A DNA stretch of 64,000 nucleotides from UBA4615 sp044368415 (GCA_044368415.1 JBIPLJ010000002.1:1-64000); one strand, 5' to 3'. Positions 8,081-19,642 are shown, counted from the first letter of the stretch. Made by a program: numbers and translations. Notes: generated from the letters alone by a model not told the origin.

Positions 8081-9503
8081 CACCGCGCGCGGCGCGCCGG
8101 GCCGGCTGCCGGCCCTGCGCGTCGATGCGCAGGGCCGTGCGCGTGTCGACGGCCGCGCCATCGTCGCGCTGGCGCTTCCGCTCTTCGTCAACTCGAGCCT
8201 GCAGGCGGTCCTCAACCTCACCGACACCTGGTTCATCGGCCGCATCTCGGCGCAGGCGGTCGCGGCGGTCGGCGGTGTCTACTGGATCGTGCTCGGCACG
8301 CTGTTGCTGCTCGGCGGCGTCGGCATGGTGGTGCAGGCCTTTGCCGCGCAGGCCTACGGCGGCGGCCGCAGGCGGCGTGCCGCGCTCGCCGCCTGGTCGG
8401 GTCTGTGGGCCTCGTTGGCGCTAGTACCGGTGTTCGCCGCCATCGCCTGGGCCGGTCCCTGGGTCGTGCCCTGGCTCGGCCTGCCGCCCGAGCTGCGTGC
8501 GATGTCGCTCGAGTACTGGGGCCCACGGATGCTGGGCGGGGGCGCGGCGGTCGCGCTGTGGTCGGTGCTGTCGTTCTTCAACGGCGTGGGTCACGTGCGG
8601 CGGGCGCTCGCGATCAACATGGTGGTCGCCGTGCTCAACGCCGGCCTCAACCAGTGGCTGATGTTCGACCTGGGCCTGGGTGTGGCCGGCTCGGCGTGGG
8701 CGACGACGCTGTCGATCTGCGTCGGCCTGGCGATCGCGATGGCGGTGTTCCTCGGGCCGCCCTACCGTCGCCGCTACGCGTCGGCGCGGATGTGGCGCCC
8801 GCGGTTGCGCTCGATCGTGGCCACGGTGAGCGTGGGCCTGCCGGTGGGCCTATCGATCGCCTTCGACATCCTCGGGCTTGCGGCCTTCCAGGCGATGCTC
8901 ACGCGCCTGGGCGCGGTGCCTGGCGCGGCCAGTCAGATCGTGATGATGCTGACCTCGATCGCCTACATGCCGGCGGTGGGCTTGGGCATGGCCGGCACGA
9001 CCCTGGTCGGTCAGTCGATCGGCGCGGGCGACCGCGCCTGGGCGCGGCGGGTCGGTGACCGCACGATCATGCTGTCGGTCGGCTACATGTTCGTGACCGG
9101 CTTCGTGCTGGCCATCGCTGGGCCCTGGCTGCTGCCGCAGTTCGTCTCTGCAGCCGACCCGCAGGCCGGCGCGGTCATCGCGCTGGGCACGACACTGATC
9201 TGGATCGGTGCCGCCTACCAGTTCTTCGACGGGCTCAACATCGGCTGCGGCTTTTGCCTGCGCGGGGCGGGCGACACCCGGTTCCCGGCTTTGGTGCTGC
9301 TCGTGCTCGCCTGGGGGCTCTTCGTGCCGCTGGTGCACCTGCTGGCGTTCGCGCCGGGCGAGGGCTGGATCGCCGGGGTGCCGGGGGCAGGCTGGGGTGC
9401 GGTCGGCGGCTGGATCGCGGCGGTGGTCTATATCGGGCTGCTGGGCATCACGCTCGCGTGGCGCTGGCGCTCGGGCCGCTGGCAGCGGTTCTCGCTGGCC
9501 TGA
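8070..9503 (+). CDS. MATE family multidrug/toxin exporter
   Basis: This is a 477-aa inner-membrane protein with about 12 hydrophobic segments and the MATE layout. The first helix block is IVALALPLFVNSSLQAVLNL followed by TDTWFIGRIS. A repeat of this fold starts near residue 250 (VSVGLPVGLSIAFDILGL), and GMAGTTLVGQSIGAGD is the typical second-half motif. MATE proteins export cationic or aromatic compounds using Na+ or H+ gradients; the substrate is unknown. The start overlaps the end of the broken upstream gene by 11 bases. It may be under the neighbouring GntR regulator. Confidence 0.92.
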   Translation: MQADTARGAPGRLPALRVDAQGRARVDGRAIVALALPLFVNSSLQAVLNLTDTWFIGRISAQAVAAVGGVYWIVLGTLLLLGGVGMVVQAFAAQAYGGGRRRRAALAAWSGLWASLALVPVFAAIAWAGPWVVPWLGLPPELRAMSLEYWGPRMLGGGAAVALWSVLSFFNGVGHVRRALAINMVVAVLNAGLNQWLMFDLGLGVAGSAWATTLSICVGLAIAMAVFLGPPYRRRYASARMWRPRLRSIVATVSVGLPVGLSIAFDILGLAAFQAMLTRLGAVPGAASQIVMMLTSIAYMPAVGLGMAGTTLVGQSIGAGDRAWARRVGDRTIMLSVGYMFVTGFVLAIAGPWLLPQFVSAADPQAGAVIALGTTLIWIGAAYQFFDGLNIGCGFCLRGAGDTRFPALVLLVLAWGLFVPLVHLLAFAPGEGWIAGVPGAGWGAVGGWIAAVVYIGLLGITLAWRWRSGRWQRFSLA

Positions 9504-9515
9504 GGTGCGCTGGTT

Positions 9516-10150
9516 TCAGTCGCGGGCCGACGCCATCCACAGCCACACCCCCACCGCAAACGGCGCGACCGCCATCACCACGTAGGTCGCGCCGTGGCTG
9601 CCGGTCACGCCGACCAGCGACGCGAAGCCGACCGGCCCGGCCATCGCGCCGCAGAACGTCAGGAACTGCGTGCCGCCGGTGAGCTCGCCGAACTCCTCGG
9701 CGCGCACGCGGTCGGCGAGCTCGGCAAAGCACACGCCGTTCAAGGCCATCGAGGTGGCCGCGCAGGCGAGTGCAGCCGCCATCAGCGTCCAGCGCGGGCC
9801 GTCGGTCGGCAGCAGGCCGAGCAGGGTGGCGGAGCCGGCCATCGTCAGGCCCAGCACCGCCATCAGCCGCAGCGCCGGTTCGAACCAGACGCGTCCGAGC
9901 GGCGCCAGCGCGGCGCCGAGTGGGGCTCGAAGGGCGGCGCCGGTCGAGGCGGCGGCGACGCGCTCAGCTGGGACGCGGCGTTCGAGCACGCCGGCCGGCC
10001 CAAGCGCGGCCGCCAGCGCGACGCAGGCGAGCGCGAGCACCCCGAGCGCCCAGGTCCACGGCATCACCGCGATCAGCGCAGGCACGGTCACGCCGGCCAG
10101 CCCGACGCCGATCGGCACGCCCGTCTGCTTGATCGAGAAGTACAGGCCGC
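9516..10150 (-). pseudogene. C-terminal half of an MFS transporter
   Basis: The minus frame encodes about 210 residues with roughly six hydrophobic segments and the MFS second-half feel (FSIKQTGVPIG near the front, later GGTQFLTFCGAMAGPVGFAS). Natural MFS proteins are about 400 residues with 12 segments, and the first half is absent. Upstream the sequence passes directly at about 10150 into the end of an alkylsulfatase remnant, so the front was removed by a deletion or rearrangement rather than by the window edge. An internal ATG at 10118 could in principle still be used. Confidence 0.65.
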
Positions 10151-11150
10151 GGCGCGCCGGCGGCGATCGCCTTCCAGCGCTCGGCGCTCAGTGCGAGCCG
10201 CGCATCAGCCTGCTCGGCGCGGCCCTCGCGGACCTCGGCGACGCCACGCCCCACGGCGAGCGTCCAGTGGCGGCCGATGTCGGTGAACTCGAAGCCGATG
10301 GTGCGCTCGGTCTGGAGCGACTCCTCGGCCTGCAGGCGCACCGTCATGCCGCGCATGAAGCCGCCGATCGGGAAGGCGTGAAGCTGCTCGAGCGGCAGCT
10401 TCGTCGGGTCGGCATCGTCCGGCGCGAGCCTGCGCGCCGCGTCGGCCATTTCCGCGGCCCACTGCAGCTCGCCCGCCGCCAGAGCGCGCTCGGCCTCCTG
10501 GGCGAGCGTGCGGCCGCTGCCGGCCCGCGCCTGAAGCGGCCGTAGTGCTTGGCCAGCCACGGGCTCGCGGCGAGGTGCGGCGGCAACTTCACGCGCTCGA
10601 CGATCTCATCGGGCGACAGTCCGGCGTTCATCCAGCGAATCGTCTGGTCGTGCACGAACTGGATCGCGGCGCGGGAGTCGGTCAGCACGCGCATCACCTC
10701 GGCTTCGCCGGAGATCGGGGGCGTGCGGCTGGGCACCAGGTGTGCGGGCCGCAGCGCGCGCATGGCGTCGAGGCTCGCGATCCGGCGGCGCACGTCGCGA
10801 CGGGGCGTGCCCCGGATCGCGTGCACGTTCGGGAACGAGCGGTACAGGTTGTCGGCCGCGAGCAGCACGCGCGAATCGGGCGGCCACACGAAAATCTGGT
10901 CCTCGGTCTCGCCGGGCGCATTGCGCAACTGCATGCGCACGCCCGCGACCTCGAGGTCGATCGACTCGGCGAACGCGCGGGTCGGGCGCAGCAGCGCGAT
11001 CCGGTTGCGGTCCTCGACGAAGTCCAGGCGCGGACCGATGCCGGCGTTCGGCACCTGGGCCGGCGGCAGGTGGGTGCCGAACTGCCGCATGCTGCGCGGA
11101 TAGATCGTCGGCGGCGGGGGCTCATCGGCGTCGGTCTGACCGCGCCGAAT
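10151..11150 (-). pseudogene. Decayed alkyl/aryl-sulfatase (SdsA-like metallo-beta-lactamase fold)
   Basis: From about 11150 to 10545 one minus frame matches the C-terminal part of the catalytic domain of SdsA/BDS1-type alkylsulfatases: NAPGETEDQIFVWPPDSRVL, LAADNLYRSFPNVHAIRGTP, HLVPSRTPPISG and FVHDQTIRWMNAGLSPDEIV. The zinc motif region (H-x-H-x-D-H) that should precede it is absent. Near 10545 the coherent frame shifts, and the following part (AALAAGELQW-like helices, then FPIGGFMRGMTVRLQAEESL) is compressed relative to the family. The tail then joins an MFS fragment at about 10150. The gene is non-functional, with an N-terminal loss, at least two internal deletions and a frameshift. Confidence 0.7.
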
Positions 11151-11243
11151 ATAGGCGGCAGCCCCGGCGTGCGCTCGTCGGGCGCCGGCCGTGCGGTCCA
11201 GGATTGTCGCTATCATCGACCGACCGACCTGGAGCCCGCCGAG

Positions 11244-12683
11244 ATGAACCTGTCCGACCTCCGCCCGATCATCGACGCCAAGTGGGACGAGGACCTCGTG
11301 CCGCGCCTCGTCGAGTACGTGAAGCTGCCGGCCAAGTCGCCGGCGTTCGACGCGAGCTGGGCCGCGCACGGCCACATCGCCGCCGCCGTCGAGGCCGCCG
11401 CCGCCTGGGCACGCGCGCAGCCGATCGCAGGCCTCGAGGTCGAGGTGATCTCGATCGATGGCCGCACGCCGTGCATCTTCTTCGACGTGCCGGCCACCCA
11501 CGGCTTGGGCGAGGACCGCACCGTGCTGTTCTACGGTCACCTCGACAAACAGCCCGAGATGACCGGCTGGCGCGAGGACCTCGGTCCCTGGAAGCCGGTG
11601 ATCGAGAACGGCCGACTGTACGGGCGCGGCGCCGCCGACGATGGCTACGCGCTTTACTCGGCGCTGACCATCATCCAGGCCCTCGATGCCCGCAGGGTCG
11701 CGCGACCGCGCTGCGTCGGCCTGATCGAGACCTGCGAGGAGAGTGGCAGCCCCGATCTGCCCGACTACCTTGCCAAGCTCGCGTCGCGCTTCGGCCAGGT
11801 GCAGCTCGTCGCCGGCCTGGACTCGGGCTGCGGCAACTACGAGCAGCTCTGGGTCACCACCTCGCTGCGCGGCCTGGTGGGCGGCGTGCTGACCGTCGAG
11901 GTGCTCCAGGAGGGCGTGCACTCGGGTAATGCGAGCGGCCTCGTGCCCTCGTCGTTCCGGATCGCCCGCAAGCTGCTCAACCGGCTCGACGACGTCGACA
12001 CCGGGCGACTCATTCCCGAGGCGCTGCACGCCCCGATCCCGCAGGAGCGCATCGAGCAGGCGCATGCCGCGGGCGAGATTCTCGGCGACATCGTCTGGAA
12101 GCAGTTCCCGTGGGTGGGCTGCAACCACGGCCCGGACGCGCATGCGCATTCCATGCCGACGACCACCGATCCGGTCGAGGCGATCCTGAACCGCACCTGG
12201 CGGCCTGCGCTGTCGGTGACCGGCGCCGAGCACCTGCCGGGCATCGCGTCGGCCGGCAACGTGCTGCGCCCGAAGACCTCGCTGAAGCTGTCGCTGCGGC
12301 TGCCGCCCACCGTCGACGGCGAGCGCGCCGCGGCGCTGATGAAGCGCGTGCTCGAGGCTGATCCGCCTTACAACGCGCGGGTGAGCTTCTCGGACGCACA
12401 CGGTGCCACCGGCTGGAATGCGCCGCCCACCGCCCCTTGGCTCAAGCAGGCCGCTGACGCCGCGTCGATGGCCGCCTGGGGACGGCCGGCGGCGTGGATC
12501 GGGGAGGGCGGCACGATCCCGTTCATGAACATGCTCGGCGAGCGGTTCCCGGACGCGCAGTTCATGATCACTGGCGTGCTCGGGCCGCAGTCCAACGCGC
12601 ACGGCCCGAACGAGTTCCTGCACATCGACGCCGGCAAGCGGCTGACTGCCGCGGTCGCCGGCGTGGTTGCTTCGGTACGCTGA
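11244..12683 (+). CDS. M20 family metallopeptidase / deacylase
   Basis: This is a 479-aa zinc-dependent peptidase of the M20 (ArgE/DapE/carboxypeptidase) family. Metal-site motifs appear in order: FYGHLDKQPE (His, with the catalytic-site Asp), GRGAADDGY (bridging Asp), IETCEESGS (catalytic Glu-Glu) and the C-terminal HGPNEFLHID (His). A lid/dimerisation domain lies between about residues 210 and 330, with HSGNASG at its entry. The ATG at 11244 has GGAG upstream. The substrate is unknown; small dipeptides are usual. It is a single gene, convergent to nothing on its 3' side. Confidence 0.92.
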   Translation: MNLSDLRPIIDAKWDEDLVPRLVEYVKLPAKSPAFDASWAAHGHIAAAVEAAAAWARAQPIAGLEVEVISIDGRTPCIFFDVPATHGLGEDRTVLFYGHLDKQPEMTGWREDLGPWKPVIENGRLYGRGAADDGYALYSALTIIQALDARRVARPRCVGLIETCEESGSPDLPDYLAKLASRFGQVQLVAGLDSGCGNYEQLWVTTSLRGLVGGVLTVEVLQEGVHSGNASGLVPSSFRIARKLLNRLDDVDTGRLIPEALHAPIPQERIEQAHAAGEILGDIVWKQFPWVGCNHGPDAHAHSMPTTTDPVEAILNRTWRPALSVTGAEHLPGIASAGNVLRPKTSLKLSLRLPPTVDGERAAALMKRVLEADPPYNARVSFSDAHGATGWNAPPTAPWLKQAADAASMAAWGRPAAWIGEGGTIPFMNMLGERFPDAQFMITGVLGPQSNAHGPNEFLHIDAGKRLTAAVAGVVASVR

Positions 12684-12844
12684 GCCGCTGAGCCTCGGGC
12701 CCGTCGCGCAGCTCGACCTCCGGGAGGTGCGCGGTGTCCGCCCGGACGCGCTGCTGTGGCGTTTGTTGCCGCCGGTCGTTCCCGACTGTCCGTCCATGCC
12801 CGAGGCCGCAGGCCGCTCGCTTGCAGTCGGTAGCCTCCGTGTAA

Positions 12845-12871
12845 CGGTTTCTAACCGAGTCCGGCCGGACT
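12845..12871. promoter_or_regulatory. Two adjacent palindromes directly upstream of the GGDEF gene
   Basis: CGGTT-TCT-AACCG occupies 12845-12857, and the perfect 14-base palindrome AGTCCGGCCGGACT occupies 12858-12871. The second ends 3 bases before the ATG at 12875 and covers the position where a Shine-Dalgarno should be. Either protein binding or RNA folding over the start would repress the gene. The rest of the gap from 12684 shows no gene. Confidence 0.45.
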
Positions 12872-12874
12872 TTG

Positions 12875-13972
12875 ATGCCCGCCACGATCGCCTCGACCGC
12901 CCCTCTCGATCCGCTGCCCGGCGCGAGCCATCGCCTCGCCGGCGATGCGTTCTGGCCGTTCATCCGACGCACCGTGGTCGCGGCGGCGGCGGTCGACGCA
13001 GTGTTCTTCGGGATGTTCTGGCTGCTCGACGCGCCGCTGCTGCAGTGGATGAACGTCGCGAGCATCGCGCTCTACGGCGCTGCCTACGCGCTGCTCTTGC
13101 GTCGGCGTAACCGTCTGGCGATCGATCTCGTCCGCCTCGAGGTCCTGGTGCACGCGACGGTGGGCACGCTGGCCCTCGGCTGGTCGAGCGGCTTCCACTA
13201 CTACCTGCTGCTGTTCGTGCCGGCGATCTCGGCGAGCGTCGCGCGGCCGCGCCAGGCCCTGGTGCCGATGGGGCTGACCTTCGTGGCCTACCTCGGCCTC
13301 GAGCGCATGGCGGCCATGAACGGGGCGCTGTCCCCGGTGGGCGACACGGGCCTGGTGATCGTGCATACCGTCAACGCCGCCATCGTTTTCGGGCTGCTCG
13401 CCGGGTTGACATTGTTCTACGTCGGCAAGGTTCGCGAGGGCGAGCGCAGGCTCGAGTTTCTCGCCACCCGCGATCCGCTCACTCGGCTTTCCAACCGCCG
13501 GCATTTCGGCACCGCGGCCGAGCTTGCGCTCGCCCGCGGCCTGCCCCAGGGACGCAGTTTCGCACTGCTGCTGGCCGACATCGACCTGTTCAAGCGGATC
13601 AACGACAGCTTCGGCCATGCGGCCGGCGACCAGGTGCTGGCCGACGTCGCCGCGCGCCTGATCGAGGTGGCGGGGCCCAAGGCCCTGGTGGCCCGCTGGG
13701 GCGGCGAGGAATTCCTGGTGCTGCTGCCCGACGCCGACGCAGCCGAGGGCGTGGCCGCGGGCGAGCGGCTGCGCGCCTCGCTCGCCGCGCGGCCGGTCCG
13801 ACCGATCCCAGCCGCCGAGCCGGTGACCGTGTCGGTCGGCGTCGCCGCGATCGATCGGGACGAGACCCTGACCGCCGCGATCGACCGCGCCGATCGCGCG
13901 ATGTACTGCAGCAAGACTGGCGGGCGCGACTCGGTGAGCGTGTCGGCACAGCCGCAGACCGCCGGGGCGTGA
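12875..13972 (+). CDS. Membrane-bound GGDEF diguanylate cyclase
   Basis: This 365-aa protein has about six hydrophobic segments in residues 25-190 followed by a GGDEF domain. The catalytic loop is RWGGEEF, and the metal/phosphate motifs ADIDLFKRINDSFGHAAGD and DPLTRLSNRRHF are present, so c-di-GMP synthesis is expected. The allosteric inhibitory site (R-x-x-D five residues before GGEEF) is not present; the corresponding residues read PKAL. The enzyme is therefore predicted to escape product inhibition. The membrane part resembles a MASE-type sensor of unknown ligand. Confidence 0.9.
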   Translation: MPATIASTAPLDPLPGASHRLAGDAFWPFIRRTVVAAAAVDAVFFGMFWLLDAPLLQWMNVASIALYGAAYALLLRRRNRLAIDLVRLEVLVHATVGTLALGWSSGFHYYLLLFVPAISASVARPRQALVPMGLTFVAYLGLERMAAMNGALSPVGDTGLVIVHTVNAAIVFGLLAGLTLFYVGKVREGERRLEFLATRDPLTRLSNRRHFGTAAELALARGLPQGRSFALLLADIDLFKRINDSFGHAAGDQVLADVAARLIEVAGPKALVARWGGEEFLVLLPDADAAEGVAAGERLRASLAARPVRPIPAAEPVTVSVGVAAIDRDETLTAAIDRADRAMYCSKTGGRDSVSVSAQPQTAGA

Positions 13973-13973
13973 A

Positions 13974-14001
13974 CCGCCGCGGTGCGCGGTACACGCGGCG
14001 G
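13974..14001. terminator. Hairpin between convergent genes
   Basis: CCGCCGCGGTG (13974-13984) pairs with CACGCGGCGG (13992-14001) with one bulged G. It fills the 36-base gap between the convergent GGDEF gene and the PaaZ-like gene. A T-run is lacking, but the placement suits a bidirectional terminator. Confidence 0.5.
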
Positions 14002-14008
14002 CGGACGA

Positions 14009-16057
<2,049 letters not shown>

Positions 16058-16070
16058 CTGCGGCCTCCAG

Positions 16071-16808
16071 TCAGGGTGCGCGCCAGCCGGGCGCATCGCG
16101 GTCGAGCAGTCGCTTGGTCGCCTCGAAGAACAGGTCCGATTGCTGGCGCTCGCCCTCGATCTGGGCGGCGACCGTCGCGCAGACCGCCTCGGGCACGCGG
16201 CGCAGCGGCCGGCCGGCCGCGACCTGCAGCGCCAGCACCTGATGCATGCAGGCGCGCTCGAGGTAGTACAGGTCGTCGAACGCCCAGGCGAGCGAGCGGC
16301 CGACGACGGTGACGCCATGGCTCGCCATGAACATCACGTCGCGCCCGCCATCGAGCTGCGCCGCGATGCGGTCGCCTTCGGCGGTGTCGAGCGCCAGCCC
16401 GTTGTACGTGTCGTCGTAGGCGACTCGCCCGTGGAAGCGCAGCGCCCCCTGGCCGCACCATTCGAGGCGACCGCCCTCGACGAATGTCAGCGCGGTCGCA
16501 TACGGCATGTGGGTGTGCAGCACCGCCTTCGCATGCCGCTGGCGGCGGTGGATGCGGCTGTGGATGAAAAACGCGGTGGGTTCGAGCGGATGGCGCCCCT
16601 CCAGCACGCGAGCCTCGCCGTCGATCAGCAGCATGTCGCCCGCGGTGACCTCCGACCAGTGCAGGCCCTGCGGGTTGATCAGGTAGCGGTCGTCCCCCAC
16701 CTCGAGGCTGAAGTGGTTGCAGACGCCTTCGTTCAGCCCGTGGCGGGCGGCGCCGCGCAGCGCGGCGGCGAGGTCGACGCGCAGGGCGTCCAGGTTCGGT
16801 CGGTCCAC
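16071..16808 (-). CDS. Class II aldolase/adducin family protein (GTG start)
   Basis: This 245-aa zinc-dependent aldolase/epimerase belongs to the FucA/AraD/adducin-head family. The zinc pair is in LHTHMPYATAL and a third His is in MFMASHGVTVVG; the N-terminal NEGVCNHFSLEV is also characteristic. A GTG at 16808 with AGGGAG seven bases upstream is the best start, because no ATG lies in the first part of the domain. It is the first gene of a two-gene operon with the PaaZ-like enzyme, which suggests a joint task in breaking or trimming an aldehyde or CoA-linked substrate. That pairing is inference. Confidence 0.88.
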   Translation of the reverse strand: MDRPNLDALRVDLAAALRGAARHGLNEGVCNHFSLEVGDDRYLINPQGLHWSEVTAGDMLLIDGEARVLEGRHPLEPTAFFIHSRIHRRQRHAKAVLHTHMPYATALTFVEGGRLEWCGQGALRFHGRVAYDDTYNGLALDTAEGDRIAAQLDGGRDVMFMASHGVTVVGRSLAWAFDDLYYLERACMHQVLALQVAAGRPLRRVPEAVCATVAAQIEGERQQSDLFFEATKRLLDRDAPGWRAP

Positions 16809-16918
16809 GTCGGCTCCCTGGGAGGCCGGCAGTATGCCTCGCCGGATCGCGCCGCACATCGCGCAACGTGGCAGAATCGGCCGTGGCGCCTGCATCCGAC
16901 GGGGCCCGATCCAGACCG

Positions 16919-19642
16919 ATGAGCACGCTCCTGCCGATCTCCCCAGCCACTGAGCCGCCGTCCGACGCCGTCGCACCGCCGGCGCCGTCCGCCGGGGCGA
17001 CAGGCGTCGGCGCCATCCGAGGAGCCGGGCAGACCCCCCCCGCGGAAGTGTCCTCCCGGGCGCCCGTCAGTGCCCCGATACCGCCTGCGCCGCTCGCTTC
17101 CGCGCTTGATGCGCTCGGCGTGATGTTGCTGCATGTCTCGATCGACGGCCGCGTGCTCGCCTGGAGCCGTGCCGCCCGCATGCGGCTCGGCTGGAACGGC
17201 GCCGTGCGCGGCGAGCGGCTCGACGAGGCGCTGTCCGCCTCGGGAACCGGACCGCTGGTTCGGCGCATCGCCGACGAGGGGCCGGTGTCCTGGGAAGCGG
17301 CCTGGGGCTGCGCTGACGGCTCGCGGGTGCGCGTACGGGTCGCGGCCGAGATCGAGACCCACGCCGACGGGCCGCGCCTTCTGTGCGTGGCGACCCCCAT
17401 CTCCGACGCGAATCCGGCGCGCGCCGAGGTCGACCTGTTGCGCCGCTGGCACGACGCGTTCTTCACCCGCTCGCCGCAGCCGTTGTGCGTGCAGGGCATA
17501 GACATGCGGATCATCGCGGTCAACTCGGCCTATTGCGAGATGGTGGGCTACGAGTCGTCCGAGCTGATCGGGCGGGACCCCATGTTCATGGTCGCCCCGG
17601 AGCACCTCGAGGAGTCCATGCAGCTGCGTGCGAATCCGGGGCAGTGGGCGAGGCTCGCCGCCGAAGGCGGCGCCCATTCCTTCGAGCGCCGCTACCTGCG
17701 CCGCGACGGCGTCGCGCTGCTGTTGCGCGTGCGCTCGCGTGTCACCCCCGACCCACGCGGCGGCCTCTGGATCTGCTCGCTGACCGAGGACCTGACCGCC
17801 GATCGACTGCGCGTCGACGAAGTCATCCGCGACACCGAGATGTTCCGGCTGCTCTTCGAAGAGTCGCCCTCGCCGAAGGCGATCCAGGATGCCAACTTCC
17901 GCGTGCTCAAGGTCAACCGGTCGTACTGCGAGATGTTCGGCTACCGGCCAGAGGAACTGATCGGGCGCGACCCGACCGAATGGATGGTGCCCGAGGACCG
18001 GGAGATGATCCTCGACCAACGCCAGCGCGCGCTGCGCGGCGAGCACCTGCCGCTGACGATGACCCGCCGGATCATGCAGCGCGATGGCGCCGTACGAATC
18101 TGCAGGCTGATGCGCCACTCGACGCACGCCTCGGACGGCTCGCGCATCGAGCTGGTCACGCTGCACGACGACACCGAGGAGATCCGCATGCAGCAGCGGC
18201 TCCGCGCCTACTGGCAGCGCTTCGAGCGCTTCTTCGAGCAGGCGCCGGTCGGCCTGATGATCTCTGACGCGGGCGGACGCGTCTCCCTTGTCAACCGCAT
18301 GCTCGAGGACATCGTCGGGCGCTCGCGCGACCGGCTGATCGGCCTGCCCGACGCGATCGGCGAGGCGCGCTTCGAGGCGAGCGGGCGCGGCACGCGGCAG
18401 CGCACCATGTGGATACGGGACGACGGCTCGGCACGATGGATCGACCGCATCGACCGCGAGCTCGAGGATCTCGACGGCCGGCCGATGCGCCTGACCGTTG
18501 TGCACGACGTCACCCGCGAGCGCACGCTTCGCGACGAGCTGATCGAGACCGAGGAGCGCTTCCGCCAGTTCGCCGAGCTGGTCGACGACGCGATCTTCGT
18601 CGCACAGCCTGGCCTGGCGGCTGTGGACTATATGAACGGGCGCTTCGAGGCGGTCTGGGGCACGCCGATGGCCGACCTGGTTGCGCGGCCGCTCGCCCTC
18701 TTCGACCACGTGCTGCCTGAGCATCGCGGCGAGCTGGCCGCGATGTTCGAGGCCCAGGCGCCCGGCCATGCGAACGAGACGGTGATCCGGCTGCAGCCGC
18801 CTGGGCAGGGCGTGCGCAGCGTGCGGCTGCGTGTCTTCGGGCGGGCCGCGGCGACGGACGGCGTTGCGGTCGCCGCCAGCGGCCGAGGCCGCTCTGACGG
18901 GACTGCCGGCCCGGGCGCCGACCGGCTGTTTGCCGTGGCCGAGGACATCACCGAGACGCTGCGCCTCGAGCAGGCCCGGCTCGAGGACGCGATCAAGCAG
19001 CGCGACATGCTGGTTCGCGAGGTCCATCACCGGATCAAGAACAACCTGCAGGGCGTGGCCGGGCTGCTGCAGCAGAGCGCCTCGAGCCGGCCCGAGCTCG
19101 CCGAGTCGCTGGTCGAGGTCGTCGGCCGAATCCAGGCCATCGCGCAGGTGCACGGGCTGCAGGTGCGCGACGGCGAGGCGCTGATGGCGCGCCGGGTGAT
19201 CGCCGCAGTCTTCGAGAACCTCGGGCGCACCTTCGGCATCGCGCTGGTGCTCGCCGTCGACGACGACACTGCCATTGACCGCTGGCTGCTGCCCGAACAG
19301 GAGGCGGTGCCGCTTGCACTGGTCGTCAACGAGCTCGCCACCAATGCCATCAAGCACCGCGCCCCGGGCTCGCCGGTGACGGTGCGGCTGGTCGCCGTCG
19401 AGGACGGCATCGCGCTCGAGATCAGCAGCTGCGGCACGCTGCCCGAGGGCTTCGATTTTGCGCGGCTCGGCCCGTCGCCTTCCGGTCTCGGGCTGGTCAA
19501 GGCCCTGCTGCCCCGGCGCGGTGCCCGGCTCGAGCTCGCCCAGTTCGGCGAGCGGGTCACGGCGCGTGCCGAGATCACCCGTCCCGCGCTGCGCGAGTGC
19601 GGCGAGGACGCCGCGCTCCCGATGCCGCCGAGGTTCCGATGA
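16919..19642 (+). CDS. Multi-PAS sensor histidine kinase, HisKA_2/HWE type
   Basis: This 907-aa soluble kinase has no signal peptide or clear membrane segment. After a Pro/Ala-rich leader come about five PAS folds, for example VNSAYCEMVGYESSELIGRD and VNRSYCEMFGYRPEELIGRD. The phospho-acceptor box is REVHHRIKNNLQGVAGLLQ (His about 703), typical of HisKA_2. The HATPase N-box is VVNELATNAIKHRA, with a G-box near GLGLVKALLP. Start choice: ATG at 16919; an in-frame GTG at 16868 would add 17 residues. The stop overlaps the start of the ANTAR regulator (ATGA), so the pair is a coupled two-component system. It is divergent from the aldolase gene across 110 bases. Confidence 0.9.
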   Translation: MSTLLPISPATEPPSDAVAPPAPSAGATGVGAIRGAGQTPPAEVSSRAPVSAPIPPAPLASALDALGVMLLHVSIDGRVLAWSRAARMRLGWNGAVRGERLDEALSASGTGPLVRRIADEGPVSWEAAWGCADGSRVRVRVAAEIETHADGPRLLCVATPISDANPARAEVDLLRRWHDAFFTRSPQPLCVQGIDMRIIAVNSAYCEMVGYESSELIGRDPMFMVAPEHLEESMQLRANPGQWARLAAEGGAHSFERRYLRRDGVALLLRVRSRVTPDPRGGLWICSLTEDLTADRLRVDEVIRDTEMFRLLFEESPSPKAIQDANFRVLKVNRSYCEMFGYRPEELIGRDPTEWMVPEDREMILDQRQRALRGEHLPLTMTRRIMQRDGAVRICRLMRHSTHASDGSRIELVTLHDDTEEIRMQQRLRAYWQRFERFFEQAPVGLMISDAGGRVSLVNRMLEDIVGRSRDRLIGLPDAIGEARFEASGRGTRQRTMWIRDDGSARWIDRIDRELEDLDGRPMRLTVVHDVTRERTLRDELIETEERFRQFAELVDDAIFVAQPGLAAVDYMNGRFEAVWGTPMADLVARPLALFDHVLPEHRGELAAMFEAQAPGHANETVIRLQPPGQGVRSVRLRVFGRAAATDGVAVAASGRGRSDGTAGPGADRLFAVAEDITETLRLEQARLEDAIKQRDMLVREVHHRIKNNLQGVAGLLQQSASSRPELAESLVEVVGRIQAIAQVHGLQVRDGEALMARRVIAAVFENLGRTFGIALVLAVDDDTAIDRWLLPEQEAVPLALVVNELATNAIKHRAPGSPVTVRLVAVEDGIALEISSCGTLPEGFDFARLGPSPSGLGLVKALLPRRGARLELAQFGERVTARAEITRPALRECGEDAALPMPPRFR

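Noticed and set aside
10344..12797. Very long minus-strand open frame across the M20 gene
   Set aside because: Its part over 11244-12683 is the antisense shadow of a clearly conserved M20 peptidase. Only the segment 10545-11150 has real homology (alkylsulfatase remnant).
16733..19357. 874-codon minus-strand open frame opposite the multi-PAS kinase
   Set aside because: Composition is typical of a GC-rich shadow and the plus strand encodes unmistakable PAS and kinase motifs.
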